This document shows positions 6,079 to 14,532 of a stretch of DNA of 15,865 bases, piece after piece. Positions within the stretch are counted from its first letter, which is position 1, and each line of letters opens with the position of its first letter. The DNA lies in the NCBI GenBank assembly GCA_030628225.1, contig DAOVRJ010000025.1:1-15865 (forward strand), given 5' to 3'. Origin of the DNA: Candidatus Zixiibacteriota bacterium (GTDB taxonomy: Bacteria; SM23-81). Both the position numbers and the translations under genes were made by a program. The notes beneath the pieces are model-generated. The model was not told the DNA's origin and did no database searches. It saw nothing but the letters and a program-made list of their open reading frames with translations.

Positions 6079-9057
6079 TCAATAATCCCTAAAAGCTGAT
6101 CTGTACGACTGCAGGGCGGCTTCCAATGTCGTGGTGATGACCGACCCTCCCGTCAGGCCCTGTATGGTGATACGATTATCAGAGGTAACCGTCCCCACCT
6201 GGGCGAAAGGGATGTCTTTCAACTTTTCTTCGAAAGCATCTTCATTCTCAGGGCAGATGGTCACCAACAGCCGTCCCTGACTTTCCGAATACAGAGCGAA
6301 GTCGTTTCCAGAGACGGATCCGGGCAGATTCTCCAGGGTGATCTCCATGCCCAGCATGCCGCCCATGGCCGTTTTGGCCAGAGCCACCGCCAGTCCTCCG
6401 CGATGGACGCTTTGGGCTGAGGCGATCAACCCCTCTCCAAGGCAGCGGAAGTATGCCCGGTACAGTTTCAGATTCTTTCCCGCATCCACCTGTGGCACGG
6501 AATTGCCGATGCATTTTTCTCCTCTTTGATCCCCCAACATGGTGTAGTACTCCGAACCGCCCAGTTCGTCGAATGTTTCCCCCAGGAGATAGACCAGGTC
6601 CCCGGGGAACTTGGCGTCCGGGGAGACGGTTTTGGTCACATCCTCCATGATCCCGATGGAGGAAATAAGCAGCGTGGGTAGGACGGAGATCTTGATCTCT
6701 TCCCCGTTTTCGTCATACCCCTTAAAATCGTTGAACATGCTGTCCTTGCCGGAGATAAAAGGCGTGCTATAGGCCACGGCATAGTCATAGCAGGCCTGAG
6801 CGGCCCTTTTGAGCTGGGCGAGTCTTTCCGGCTCGTCGGAGCTGCACCAGCAGAAGTTGTCCAGCAGGGCCAGATGGTCGAGATCGGCTCCCACGGCGAC
6901 GACATTTCGGATGGCCGTATCGATGGCGCAGGCGGCCATGTGATAGGTGTCGATCTGACTGTAAGTGGGGTATAAGCCTTGGGAAATTGCTATTCCCTTT
7001 TCAGAATGTAAAAGGGGTCTGATGACGGTCGCCGGGCCATTCACGCGGCCCTTGCCCGGCAAGGGTTTTAGGACAGAGCTGCCCTGAACTTCGTGGTCAT
7101 ACTGTTGGGAGATGAATTCAAAGCTGGCTATGTTCAACCGGCTCAGCATGGTATGGAAAGACTCGGTCAGGTCGTCAGGAAGGGGAGTTGATGGTTCTTC
7201 GTGGACCGCGAGCGAGTCCTCTGTCTGCATCGGTTTTGGAGGCAGTCCGTCATGCAGGAATCTCATGTCCACATCCATGATCCGCTGACCGTCGTATTCA
7301 ACGACGCACCGTCCCGAGCTGGTGAACTCCCCGATGATGGCGGCTTCCACGCCCCTTCTGCTCATCAGCTCCGAGAACTGGTGCCATCTTTCCCGGGGGA
7401 CTGCCAGGGTCATCCTCTCCTGCGACTCGGAGCACCAGATTTCCCAGGGCTCCAGTCCGGGATACTTGAGCGGCACATCGTCCAATTTCACGAAACACCC
7501 GCCACATTCCCTGGCCATCTCGGCCACGGAGCAGGACAGCCCGCCGGCGCCGTTGTCGGTGATGCTGTTGTATAACCCCAGGTCCCTGGCCTCCTTGACG
7601 ATGGCGTCGCTGAGCTTCTTTTGAGTGATGGGATCCCCGATCTGCACCGCCGCGGCCGGGCTGCCCGAATCCATTGCCTCCGAGGAGAAGGTGGCCCCGT
7701 GGATGCCATCTTTGCCGACGCGTCCGCCGGCCATGACGATGTGGTCTCCCGGCTGAGCCTTTTTCTGGTGGGCTGGTCTTCCCGCGCTCTCCCGGGGGAT
7801 CAGGCCGATCGTCCCGACGAACACCAGGGGCTTGCCCCGGTAGCTTTCGTCGAAGAAAAGAAAACCTTGGGGAGTGGGAATGCCGGAGCAGTTCCCGCCC
7901 ACGTTCACGCCATGGATGACCCCGTTCATGATCATTCGGGGAGAGAGCATTTTCTGGGTGAAACCCGCACCTTTGTAGAGAGGCCTGTTGTCCTGCGGAT
8001 CGGCAAAACAGAAGCCGTAGATGTTGACCACAGGTTTCGCGCCCAGGCCAAACCCGATGGTGTCTCTGTTTACGCCTACTATTCCAGTGATGGCCCCGCC
8101 GAAGGGATCCAGGGCCGATGGGCTGTTGTGGGTTTCTACTTTATGGGTGATCAGGTGGTCCTCGTCAAAAACGATGGCTCCGGAATTGTCCTTGAAGACC
8201 GAGACGCAGATATCTTTTCTTCCCCTCTGCTGTCTGATTCTTTCGGTAGCGCCTTTTATAAATGTGCTGAAGATACCGTCCTGAATTTCGTCCACAGGAT
8301 CAGCGAAAATGGTATGCTTGCAGTGTTCAGACCATGTTTGGGCAATAGATTCCAGCTCCACATCCGTTGGATTTCTGCCCGCTTTGCGGAAGTATGACTG
8401 GATCGCTTTCATGTATGTGAGGTCCAATGCCAGGGGGCCCCTTCTGGTTCCATCTTCGTTGGCGATCCCCTGTTTTCCGATCACCACCAATTCTTCATCG
8501 GTTGCCGTGAGAAGGTTGACAAGATCCGCCGTTGGCTTGATATCCAGCTGGACTCTGGGGACACCCACGTCCATCCCGACAGTTGCCTGAAATTCATCAT
8601 AACCCCTGATGCGAACGCTCTGGATGAGAGGATTGGCCAGGCTTTTGGCGATGACCACCACGTCCTCTGCGGAGATGTCGCCGGATAAGAAGGTGATCTG
8701 TGAGCTGTAAACGCCCTGAAGAAGAGGGAATTTTGTCTTTAAAGAATCCTCAAACATCTCTCTGGCCGTGTGCCCCACATTATCGGTGACGCCGGGAAGA
8801 AAGCCGACCTCAATGGACCAGTCAAATTTGTGCGGAGCTCCAGGCTCATCCACCTGTACTTCCTGGACAATTGGACTGAAGAGCGTTGCCGCTATTTCTT
8901 TGAGCTGCGCGTCTGCTAATTCCACGTCTGTGGTGTAGACGTCGACCAGTTGAACATCTTCGATCTTTGCCGAAAGCCCGATGTCCGCAAGCTGTTTTTT
9001 GCGTATCTGGGCCCGGGCATCCGGGATCCTCGATATGACTTTTATTCGATTAGTCAT
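6079..9057 (-). CDS. purL: phosphoribosylformylglycinamidine synthase PurL with fused tandem PurS-like domains
   Basis: ATP-dependent synthase that turns FGAR plus ammonia into FGAM, using ammonia from the adjacent PurQ. At 992 residues it is intermediate between small PurL (about 740) and the large E. coli type (about 1295). Residues 1-70 and 77-155 look like two PurS-like units, each ending in a (N/S)P-(L/I)-(I/V)-Q-x-V pattern (SPIVQEVQV and NPLIQSVRI). This corresponds to the N-terminal domain of large PurL, which is known to resemble a PurS dimer. No separate purS is present in the operon. The synthetase core carries WSEHCKHT (242-249, conserved His245), KVETHNSPSALDPFGG (306-321) and a C-terminal SESQGRLLVTICPE segment. 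No glutaminase domain follows. The start ATG overlaps the purF stop by 8 bases with no clear SD, suggesting translational coupling. The architecture is PurS-PurS-PurL plus free PurQ. Confidence 0.93.
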   Translation of the reverse strand: MTNRIKVISRIPDARAQIRKKQLADIGLSAKIEDVQLVDVYTTDVELADAQLKEIAATLFSPIVQEVQVDEPGAPHKFDWSIEVGFLPGVTDNVGHTAREMFEDSLKTKFPLLQGVYSSQITFLSGDISAEDVVVIAKSLANPLIQSVRIRGYDEFQATVGMDVGVPRVQLDIKPTADLVNLLTATDEELVVIGKQGIANEDGTRRGPLALDLTYMKAIQSYFRKAGRNPTDVELESIAQTWSEHCKHTIFADPVDEIQDGIFSTFIKGATERIRQQRGRKDICVSVFKDNSGAIVFDEDHLITHKVETHNSPSALDPFGGAITGIVGVNRDTIGFGLGAKPVVNIYGFCFADPQDNRPLYKGAGFTQKMLSPRMIMNGVIHGVNVGGNCSGIPTPQGFLFFDESYRGKPLVFVGTIGLIPRESAGRPAHQKKAQPGDHIVMAGGRVGKDGIHGATFSSEAMDSGSPAAAVQIGDPITQKKLSDAIVKEARDLGLYNSITDNGAGGLSCSVAEMARECGGCFVKLDDVPLKYPGLEPWEIWCSESQERMTLAVPRERWHQFSELMSRRGVEAAIIGEFTSSGRCVVEYDGQRIMDVDMRFLHDGLPPKPMQTEDSLAVHEEPSTPLPDDLTESFHTMLSRLNIASFEFISQQYDHEVQGSSVLKPLPGKGRVNGPATVIRPLLHSEKGIAISQGLYPTYSQIDTYHMAACAIDTAIRNVVAVGADLDHLALLDNFCWCSSDEPERLAQLKRAAQACYDYAVAYSTPFISGKDSMFNDFKGYDENGEEIKISVLPTLLISSIGIMEDVTKTVSPDAKFPGDLVYLLGETFDELGGSEYYTMLGDQRGEKCIGNSVPQVDAGKNLKLYRAYFRCLGEGLIASAQSVHRGGLAVALAKTAMGGMLGMEITLENLPGSVSGNDFALYSESQGRLLVTICPENEDAFEEKLKDIPFAQVGTVTSDNRITIQGLTGGSVITTTLEAALQSYRSAFRDY

Positions 9058-10546
9058 TTTTTATCTGTTGGCGGTGTTTGTCGCGCAGCTTTTGGAATTT
9101 GGAATAGTCGCTCATCGCAAAAGGATAATGTTTCTGCGTACAGCCCAGACAGGCGGTCTGCGGAGTCATGTTCACCGCGGCGAGCATTTTCTCCACAGGC
9201 AGGAAACTCAAGGTCGTCGCCCCGATCATTTTCCTCGCTCTCTCTATGTCTTCTTCGCTATTGCCTTTGAGGAGCAATTCTTCTTCCAGGGGAGTATCTA
9301 TCCCCCCGGCGCAGATTCCGATATACGGGGGATAGGTGAGGAAAAGGTGTACCTCTTCAGCGCCCAGCTCGTGCAGTCTGGAGATGACCGCTTTTGAGGT
9401 TTCTCCCCGGACCACGCTGTCGTCCACAAGGCCGATCCGTTTTTTGTTGATGTGTGAGCGGATGAAGATGAGCTTTTCGTCGATGGATTGTTCTCTTCTT
9501 CCGGCTTCCTGCTGGAAGGCCCTTATCGGGGAATGGGAGGGGCGAGGGACGATGCCGCCGTAAGGCTTTTTCCACTCGTTGGCCAGAGCGATGGCCGCGG
9601 GTATGGGAGACTTGGGCACGGGCATGACGGCGTCTACCCTGTCTTTGAGTTCAGAAAAGGATGAGGCGATGGCCTGGCCCAGTTTGTAGCGGGCGTCGTA
9701 GACCTTTTGTCCGCGCAACTCGGAGTCGACCTGGGCGAAATAAACGATTTCGAATGGACAGAACTTCTCCGGCAGCGGATCTATTTCCTGGGCATAGACA
9801 TTCAGGTTGAAATCAACAAAGACCGCCTCCCCCGGGCTCAGCTCTCGAAAATCTTTGAATCCTTTTAAAAAGTGGAAGGCGGTAGTCTCGGAGGCAAAGA
9901 CATACTGGGTTCCCCCGGCCGTCTCTTTGCTGGCGAAGCTTAAAGGTCTGATGCCATGCGGGTCCTTAAATGCCAGCAGTCCGTGATTCGAAATTATTGC
10001 CAGCACAGAATATGCCCCGATGGCCGGATATTCAGCTCGGCTGTCCAGGGTTTTTTTTAAGGCGGGAAAGAGGTCTTCCTTTACGAAGGAGGGCGTGTCC
10101 GTGGTCCGGTGGGAATTTTGTCCGATGAGGTTTTGTGCCAGAGCAAAGAGAAGGGCTTCCGCGTCACAATTCGTGAAGAAGGAGTATGTGCCCTGTTTTT
10201 CCAGTTTTTCTCTCAGAGATATGTAGTTGGCAATTTGACCGTTGTGGGCTATTGCCAGGCCGGGCCTTTGAATGTAGATGGGCTGCGCATCCCTTGCCGG
10301 ATCGTCACCGGAGGTCGCGTAACGGTTGTGACCTATGGCCACGTTGTCGGTAGCACTAAACTCAGCATGACGGAACACCTCTGTGCTCGAGCCCTGCCCC
10401 CGGATAGGCGAACTGAACTTGCCTCTCAGAGAGCTGTAGCTGATCAGGCCGGTAGATTGAATGCCTCGATGCTGTAATGCGTGAAGACCGCGGACCAGAT
10501 CGTGACAGACAGGTTTGTTGCCGATGAGGCCGATGATGCCGCACAT
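9050..10546 (-). CDS. purF: amidophosphoribosyltransferase PurF
   Basis: First committed enzyme of purine synthesis, making 5-phosphoribosylamine from PRPP and glutamine. The 498 residues begin MCGIIGLIG, so the nucleophile Cys2 is exposed by removal of Met alone; there is no Bacillus-type propeptide. The N-terminal Ntn glutaminase includes HRGIQSTG, GHNRYATSG (72-80) and HNGQIANY (101-108). The C-terminal phosphoribosyltransferase domain has the PRPP loop LVDDSVVRGETSK (373-385). Cysteines at 263, 412, 466 and 469 (CLGC) sit where the B. subtilis-type enzyme binds its 4Fe-4S cluster, so an oxygen-sensitive iron-sulfur form is inferred. Allosteric feedback by purine nucleotides is known for the family. 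The gene starts 3 bases after the guaB-like stop (TAACCGATG), with AAAGG as SD. Confidence 0.95.
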   Translation of the reverse strand: MCGIIGLIGNKPVCHDLVRGLHALQHRGIQSTGLISYSSLRGKFSSPIRGQGSSTEVFRHAEFSATDNVAIGHNRYATSGDDPARDAQPIYIQRPGLAIAHNGQIANYISLREKLEKQGTYSFFTNCDAEALLFALAQNLIGQNSHRTTDTPSFVKEDLFPALKKTLDSRAEYPAIGAYSVLAIISNHGLLAFKDPHGIRPLSFASKETAGGTQYVFASETTAFHFLKGFKDFRELSPGEAVFVDFNLNVYAQEIDPLPEKFCPFEIVYFAQVDSELRGQKVYDARYKLGQAIASSFSELKDRVDAVMPVPKSPIPAAIALANEWKKPYGGIVPRPSHSPIRAFQQEAGRREQSIDEKLIFIRSHINKKRIGLVDDSVVRGETSKAVISRLHELGAEEVHLFLTYPPYIGICAGGIDTPLEEELLLKGNSEEDIERARKMIGATTLSFLPVEKMLAAVNMTPQTACLGCTQKHYPFAMSDYSKFQKLRDKHRQQIKND

Positions 10547-10549
10547 CGG

Positions 10550-11998
10550 TTAACCTTTCACGCTTACGTCGTGGGTGTCGCCGACGACTTTGCCGGAGTG
10601 GATCGAATGTAATTCGATCACCGCATTTTCCCGGAACACGTCTAAATTCGGGCAGCCGGCATTGCTCAGGGCTGCTTTGATCTTCATGATATCCTTCTTG
10701 ATGCTTGGTTTTAATCTTCCCCGATAAGGCACTGTTCCCTCTATTCCCTCTTCAAAGAAGGTTTTTATTGTGGAATGTCCATACCGGTCCAGGTTCTTGG
10801 CCCTTAGCGAACCCTCCCCCCAGGTGGCCACGTTGACCATCTCGTTTTCATCGCGGGTGATTTTCCCATCCTCGTTAAATTTCTCCCCGGCAGATTCGTA
10901 GAATCGATTGAAGTACCAGCCCATCATGATGGCATCGGCAATGGTCAGAGCGATGATCATATCGGCTGAGGATGTAACGCCCCCGTCTACGATGAGCGGG
11001 ACATATTTTCCGGATTTCTTCATGTGCTCTTTTCTTGCCCGATCTGCTTCCATGAGGGCGGTCATGGGGGCTCTTCCGGTTGCCTTTTCGCGCTGTGTCG
11101 TGCAGATTGAGCCGGAGGACATACCTATTTTCACGATATCCGCGCCATGCCCCATGAGATGCATGGCTCCTTCATAGGTGATGATGTTGCCGACACAGAG
11201 AGGCACCTTTAGATTCATGGCCTTGTATTCTTCTATGACGTCCGTCACAAAATCGCTATATGCATCGGATGTGTCGATGACGACCAGATCAACGCCTGCG
11301 TCGACGTTTGCCCGCGCTCTTGTTTTCCAGCCTCTGTACGTGGTGATGGCTGATCCGACCTTTATTTTTTCTATGTCTTTCTCAAAGGCCAATTTCACGA
11401 GTCTCTGGTGATCGTCAAGCACGACGAGATATCTCTGTTTGTTGGATTTGAGGAGTTTCTTTGCCTCATCGACGGCGACATCCAGCTTGTTGCAAAAGGG
11501 AATTTTACCGGAATCGAAGGGGATCATCGCCGCGGTCGCTTTGTTCTGCAGCCCCACATCGGTGTCCCAATAATGTTGACGTGTGAACATGCCCAGGAAA
11601 AAGTTGTTTCGATCGACCACGGGGATTTTTGAATGGCCGTGTTTTTCCATCAACTTCAGAATTTCCTCGACGGTGGCATTTTCTCTTGCCCAGATGGGCT
11701 CTTCAACGAAGCCCATCTCATACGCCTTGATTTTCCTGACCATATCTGCCTGTTCTTCCACCGGTAGCCTGGCCGGCAATATGCCCAGCCCGCCCTCTCT
11801 TCCCAATGCCAGGGCCATCTCGTATCCCGTTACCGAGGCCATGGCGGCGCTGAGCAGGGGCAGCTTGAGAGTGAGGTTTTGGCTCAATGTCGTCCGCAGA
11901 GTGACATCTGTGAGAGTGCAGTCGCGCTGAGTATGTCCTGTCAAGAGGCTGAACTCGCCGAAAGTCCTTCCCGGCTCGAGGATTATTTTCTTGGCCAT
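10550..11998 (-). CDS. guaB: IMP dehydrogenase with CBS pair (divergent clade)
   Basis: NAD-dependent oxidation of IMP to XMP, the committed step to guanine nucleotides. The 482 residues contain the TIM-barrel catalytic domain split by two CBS modules at about 100-213 (NATVEEILKLMEKHGHSKIP starts the first). The catalytic loop GMSSGSICTTQ places the nucleophile at Cys299. IVDGG (336-340) is the IMP phosphate-binding region, and the mobile flap retains Arg405-Tyr406 in NLDRYGH. The stretch GWYFNRFYES with WGEGSLRAKN differs from the classical GuaB sequence and matches an IMPDH group I recall from anaerobic Firmicutes. The C-terminus ends GDTHDVSVKG, comparable to the HDV end of typical IMPDH. 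It starts 16 bases after the formyltransferase stop with only a weak SD. Placement inside a de novo purine operon is notable. A GMP reductase role is less likely because CBS domains and the flap Arg-Tyr are present. Confidence 0.88.
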   Translation of the reverse strand: MAKKIILEPGRTFGEFSLLTGHTQRDCTLTDVTLRTTLSQNLTLKLPLLSAAMASVTGYEMALALGREGGLGILPARLPVEEQADMVRKIKAYEMGFVEEPIWARENATVEEILKLMEKHGHSKIPVVDRNNFFLGMFTRQHYWDTDVGLQNKATAAMIPFDSGKIPFCNKLDVAVDEAKKLLKSNKQRYLVVLDDHQRLVKLAFEKDIEKIKVGSAITTYRGWKTRARANVDAGVDLVVIDTSDAYSDFVTDVIEEYKAMNLKVPLCVGNIITYEGAMHLMGHGADIVKIGMSSGSICTTQREKATGRAPMTALMEADRARKEHMKKSGKYVPLIVDGGVTSSADMIIALTIADAIMMGWYFNRFYESAGEKFNEDGKITRDENEMVNVATWGEGSLRAKNLDRYGHSTIKTFFEEGIEGTVPYRGRLKPSIKKDIMKIKAALSNAGCPNLDVFRENAVIELHSIHSGKVVGDTHDVSVKG

Positions 11999-12014
11999 TT
12001 TTTACATCCACGGT

Positions 12015-13199
12015 TTAGTGTAAAAAGCATCGTTCCAAGGTAAAGGCCATGGCCATTTTATGCTCATTTACCGCCTGGATGATTTCGTGATCGCGTATGG
12101 AGCCGCCAGGCTGCACAATGGCCGTAACCCCTTGTTGGGCAACAGCGTCTATCGAGTCCCGGAAAGGTAAAAATCCGTCCGATGCCAGGACGGCCCCTTC
12201 TAAGGGAGTATGCCCCAGCCGCTTTTTCATCTCCTGCCAGCTTAAGCCCCCCGGGGTCCAGGAGAAGCTCTCCGTGTTTTCGGCCATCTTTTCTTTGTCC
12301 AGGGCTTTTTGGTAGGATTTGGTGATGGCCTGCTCAATAGCACCGATCCTCTCCCGCTGGCCGGATCCAATGGCTACCGTCAGGCCATTTTTGACCAAGA
12401 CCACACCGTTGCTGCTGACGCCCATGTTCACATACCAGGCGGTCATCAGATCCTCGAGCTCCCCGGGAGTGGGGTCCCTTTGGACAACGTACTGCCGCTC
12501 ATTTTTCCGCACCAGGGGATCGGATATCATATCCTCAGGACCTGTTATGCTGCTCAAATAAGGGGTTTGTACGACGATTCTTCCACTGGGCAGGACTTTC
12601 AGATCATACAGGCCCGAGGTGTCGTCTGCGGTGAATTTGGGCAGTTTGTCCAGATTGGAATAGCGGATGGCTCTGAGATCCTTCTTAGTGCTGAAGATGT
12701 CCAGGGCGCCTTCCTCAAATTCTGGCGCGGCGACGCCCTCAACGAAAGTGGAGACGATGGCCTCTGCCGTGTTTTTGTCAAGAGGTCTGTTGGTCACCAC
12801 CACCGAGCCAAAAGCGCTTCTGGCATCGGCATCTCTGGCCAGTTGGTAGATCTTGTCCAGGCTGTTTTCGCCGTATTGTGTGGCAAAGCCCGAGGGTTGT
12901 GTGTGTTTCATAACGGCAACCGCGGGGTTTTTGAAGAACTTCAGAATTTCCAGGGCTCGGGTCACATCCATCAGATTTGTGGCCGACAATCCCCCTTTGC
13001 CCGATTTTGCCAGGGTGATGTTGGTGAATTCTGCCAGAGACGTGCCCGCGAATCTGTACACTGCGCCGGGCTGGTTGGGATTCTCACCGTAGCGCAAATC
13101 AAATTCTTTGAGCAGATGGATGTTGAGCTTTTCCGGGAACTGTCCCTTTTTCACCGTCCGATACGTTCTTTTCATATCTGTGACGTCTGTTCCCCTCAT
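12015..13199 (-). CDS. purH: stand-alone AICAR formyltransferase (PurH C-terminal domain only)
   Basis: Transfers the formyl group of 10-formyltetrahydrofolate to AICAR, giving FAICAR. The 394 residues correspond to the AICAR transformylase half of bifunctional PurH. The roughly 190-residue N-terminal MGS-like IMP cyclohydrolase domain is missing. The protein begins close to the LRYGENPNQ motif that opens the transformylase domain. The catalytic Lys-His pair is in MKHTQPSGFA (about 98-99). Other signatures are SNGVVLVKNGLTVAIGSGQ (about 263-281), ASDGFLPFRD (339-348) and QPGGSIRDHE (363-372). ATG at 13199 is chosen because GGAAGGA lies 4 bases before it; ATG 13217 has no SD. It begins one base after the upstream cyclohydrolase stop (TGAAATG), which supplies the missing activity. 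Confidence 0.9.
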   Translation of the reverse strand: MRGTDVTDMKRTYRTVKKGQFPEKLNIHLLKEFDLRYGENPNQPGAVYRFAGTSLAEFTNITLAKSGKGGLSATNLMDVTRALEILKFFKNPAVAVMKHTQPSGFATQYGENSLDKIYQLARDADARSAFGSVVVTNRPLDKNTAEAIVSTFVEGVAAPEFEEGALDIFSTKKDLRAIRYSNLDKLPKFTADDTSGLYDLKVLPSGRIVVQTPYLSSITGPEDMISDPLVRKNERQYVVQRDPTPGELEDLMTAWYVNMGVSSNGVVLVKNGLTVAIGSGQRERIGAIEQAITKSYQKALDKEKMAENTESFSWTPGGLSWQEMKKRLGHTPLEGAVLASDGFLPFRDSIDAVAQQGVTAIVQPGGSIRDHEIIQAVNEHKMAMAFTLERCFLH

Positions 13200-13200
13200 T

Positions 13201-14001
13201 TCATCCTTCCCGATCATGTCTGTTTATCAGTGATATCGTCATCTGTGAAGTTCTCACGTGAGCATACACTACGGCCACCCCCACCCGGAAATCCCTTTGC
13301 GGATCATCGGATGCCATCGAGCTGTATACGGCCTCGGCCAGCTCATCGGCCGTTCTGCCCTCTAATTGGACGTCAATTGGCTGGCCCGGAAAGGATGGCA
13401 GCGGGTGCACATCGTTCCCGGCATAGGTGGAGATGAATTTGCCCTTTCCCGGAGTCGGCAGAACGTCGAAGCACCGCTTTGCGGCCGAGCCGTCTTCGGC
13501 GCGCCTGATGATGCTCAGAGCAGCGTCCCGCACGACGCACCCGCTTATTCTGGGCGTGAAAGCCGGCTCATCGGGCTCGTAGCTGGTCAGATCTATGAAT
13601 TCCCCCTCGTTCTTTCCGGCTACAGGATGGGGATGAGCAAATGCTTTGGCCAGGATCTGCGAAGGGGTGGCACAAATTCCCCTCTCTTCCAGCCTTTGCA
13701 TTGTCTCGACGATCAGGTCCGTCTGGGCGCCGTTGCCGACGGCGAAGCCATGGTGGCATCTTCTTATGCAGTTGTAAAGCAATAGTTTTTCGTTTCCCTC
13801 TTTCAGTTGTTCGGGATCGGTCACCCGTGTGCGGATCGTTTCCCCGCCCTCGCGGACAAGTTCCCTGGCCTGGCTGGAGGGGCTTCTTCCGGTGATGCCG
13901 TAAACGAGGACATCGTTTTCCCCGCTCAGGTCCCGGCCGATGATGATAAAGCGGCCCGGATATTCCATCTTTTCCAGTGCTTGTAGACCGGGGGAGGACA
14001 T
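13201..14001 (-). CDS. purO: PurO-type IMP cyclohydrolase
   Basis: Closes the ring of FAICAR to give IMP, the last step of de novo purine synthesis. The 266 residues fit the PurO/IMP_cyclohyd family, which is unrelated in fold to the PurH N-terminal domain. Family features are MEYPGRFIIIG near the start (about 12-22), YGITGRSPSSQAR (34-46), GNGAQTDLI (89-97), YEPDEPAFTPRISG (141-154) and FISTYAGND (189-197). The gene is directly upstream of a PurH lacking its cyclohydrolase half, which strongly supports the role. The frame opens with GTG at 14007. ATG at 14001 is preferred because AGGAG lies 9 bases upstream and it sits 2 bases after the purE stop (TGAAGATG). The family was first defined in archaea and also occurs in some bacteria. 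Confidence 0.88.
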   Translation of the reverse strand: MSSPGLQALEKMEYPGRFIIIGRDLSGENDVLVYGITGRSPSSQARELVREGGETIRTRVTDPEQLKEGNEKLLLYNCIRRCHHGFAVGNGAQTDLIVETMQRLEERGICATPSQILAKAFAHPHPVAGKNEGEFIDLTSYEPDEPAFTPRISGCVVRDAALSIIRRAEDGSAAKRCFDVLPTPGKGKFISTYAGNDVHPLPSFPGQPIDVQLEGRTADELAEAVYSSMASDDPQRDFRVGVAVVYAHVRTSQMTISLINRHDREG

Positions 14002-14003
14002 CT

Positions 14004-14516
14004 TCACCCGCTCCTGTCGTCTTCTCGAAAGCGCGAATCCGCCTTTGTAAGCGCTTCAATTTTCTTGGATTTGCTTTGTTCTAACAGATTCCTAAACGTC
14101 GGGTTTGCGCCCGCATAAATCTGGGCAATGAATTTACCCACGTTCTCCGGCCTGGCGATGTAAGCGTTGGAGCTGCCCGGCGGATTTGTCAGGCAGCTTT
14201 CATTGGGCGCATCCGGAGGGCAGCTTACTACCGGCCCCAGGGCATGATAAGACAGGGTTCCCGACAGAGCGTCTGTGCCGCCGGCAACGGCAACGTAGGT
14301 TATTGAGCCGCCCACTGCATTATACTCCTCGATGATTTTCATGAGATCGGCGGGCTGTTTGTGGGAGGAGCAAATTCTGACCTGATGGGGAATCGAAAAA
14401 GCGGTCAGCGACCTGGTGATCCTCTCGATGTGAGCCCGGTCGCTGTCAGAGCCGGCCAGGATCACCGCGCAGCCGGCGTTCGACTGCATCGTTTTCTTGA
14501 ATTGATCATCGATCAT
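14004..14516 (-). CDS. purE: PurE-like AIR carboxylase, class II-like and divergent
   Basis: Carboxylates aminoimidazole ribotide to CAIR. The 170 residues show the family start AVILAGSDSDRAH (17-29) and SSHKQPADL (50-58), with the likely catalytic His at 52. AGGTDALSGTL (78-88) and PVVSCPPDAP (95-104) are closer to class II PurE (AIR carboxylase using CO2; AGRSNALSG, ACPP) than to class I mutases (GGAAHLPGM, GVPV). The usual SSLRMPSG loop of class II is replaced by CLTNPPGSS (108-116). No purK is in view, consistent with class II. The frame runs open far upstream, but that part overlaps purM and is not homologous. ATG 14516 follows the purM stop by 16 bases with a weak SD; GTG 14528 or ATG 14489 could also be the start. 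The class assignment is inference. Confidence 0.82.
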   Translation of the reverse strand: MIDDQFKKTMQSNAGCAVILAGSDSDRAHIERITRSLTAFSIPHQVRICSSHKQPADLMKIIEEYNAVGGSITYVAVAGGTDALSGTLSYHALGPVVSCPPDAPNESCLTNPPGSSNAYIARPENVGKFIAQIYAGANPTFRNLLEQSKSKKIEALTKADSRFREDDRSG

Positions 14517-14532
14517 GGAAATGCCCACTTTG

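Noticed and set aside
5276-6082. TTG start of purQ at 6082
   Set aside because: It would sit 3 bases from the SD and overlap the purL stop, whereas ATG 6076 has normal spacing.
7621-8397. 258-codon open frame on the + strand
   Set aside because: It lies antisense to the well-conserved core of purL, and the translated product shows no recognisable domain.
12309-13436. 375-codon open frame on the + strand
   Set aside because: It lies antisense to the formyltransferase and cyclohydrolase genes. Both of those carry clear family motifs, so this frame is a codon-bias shadow.
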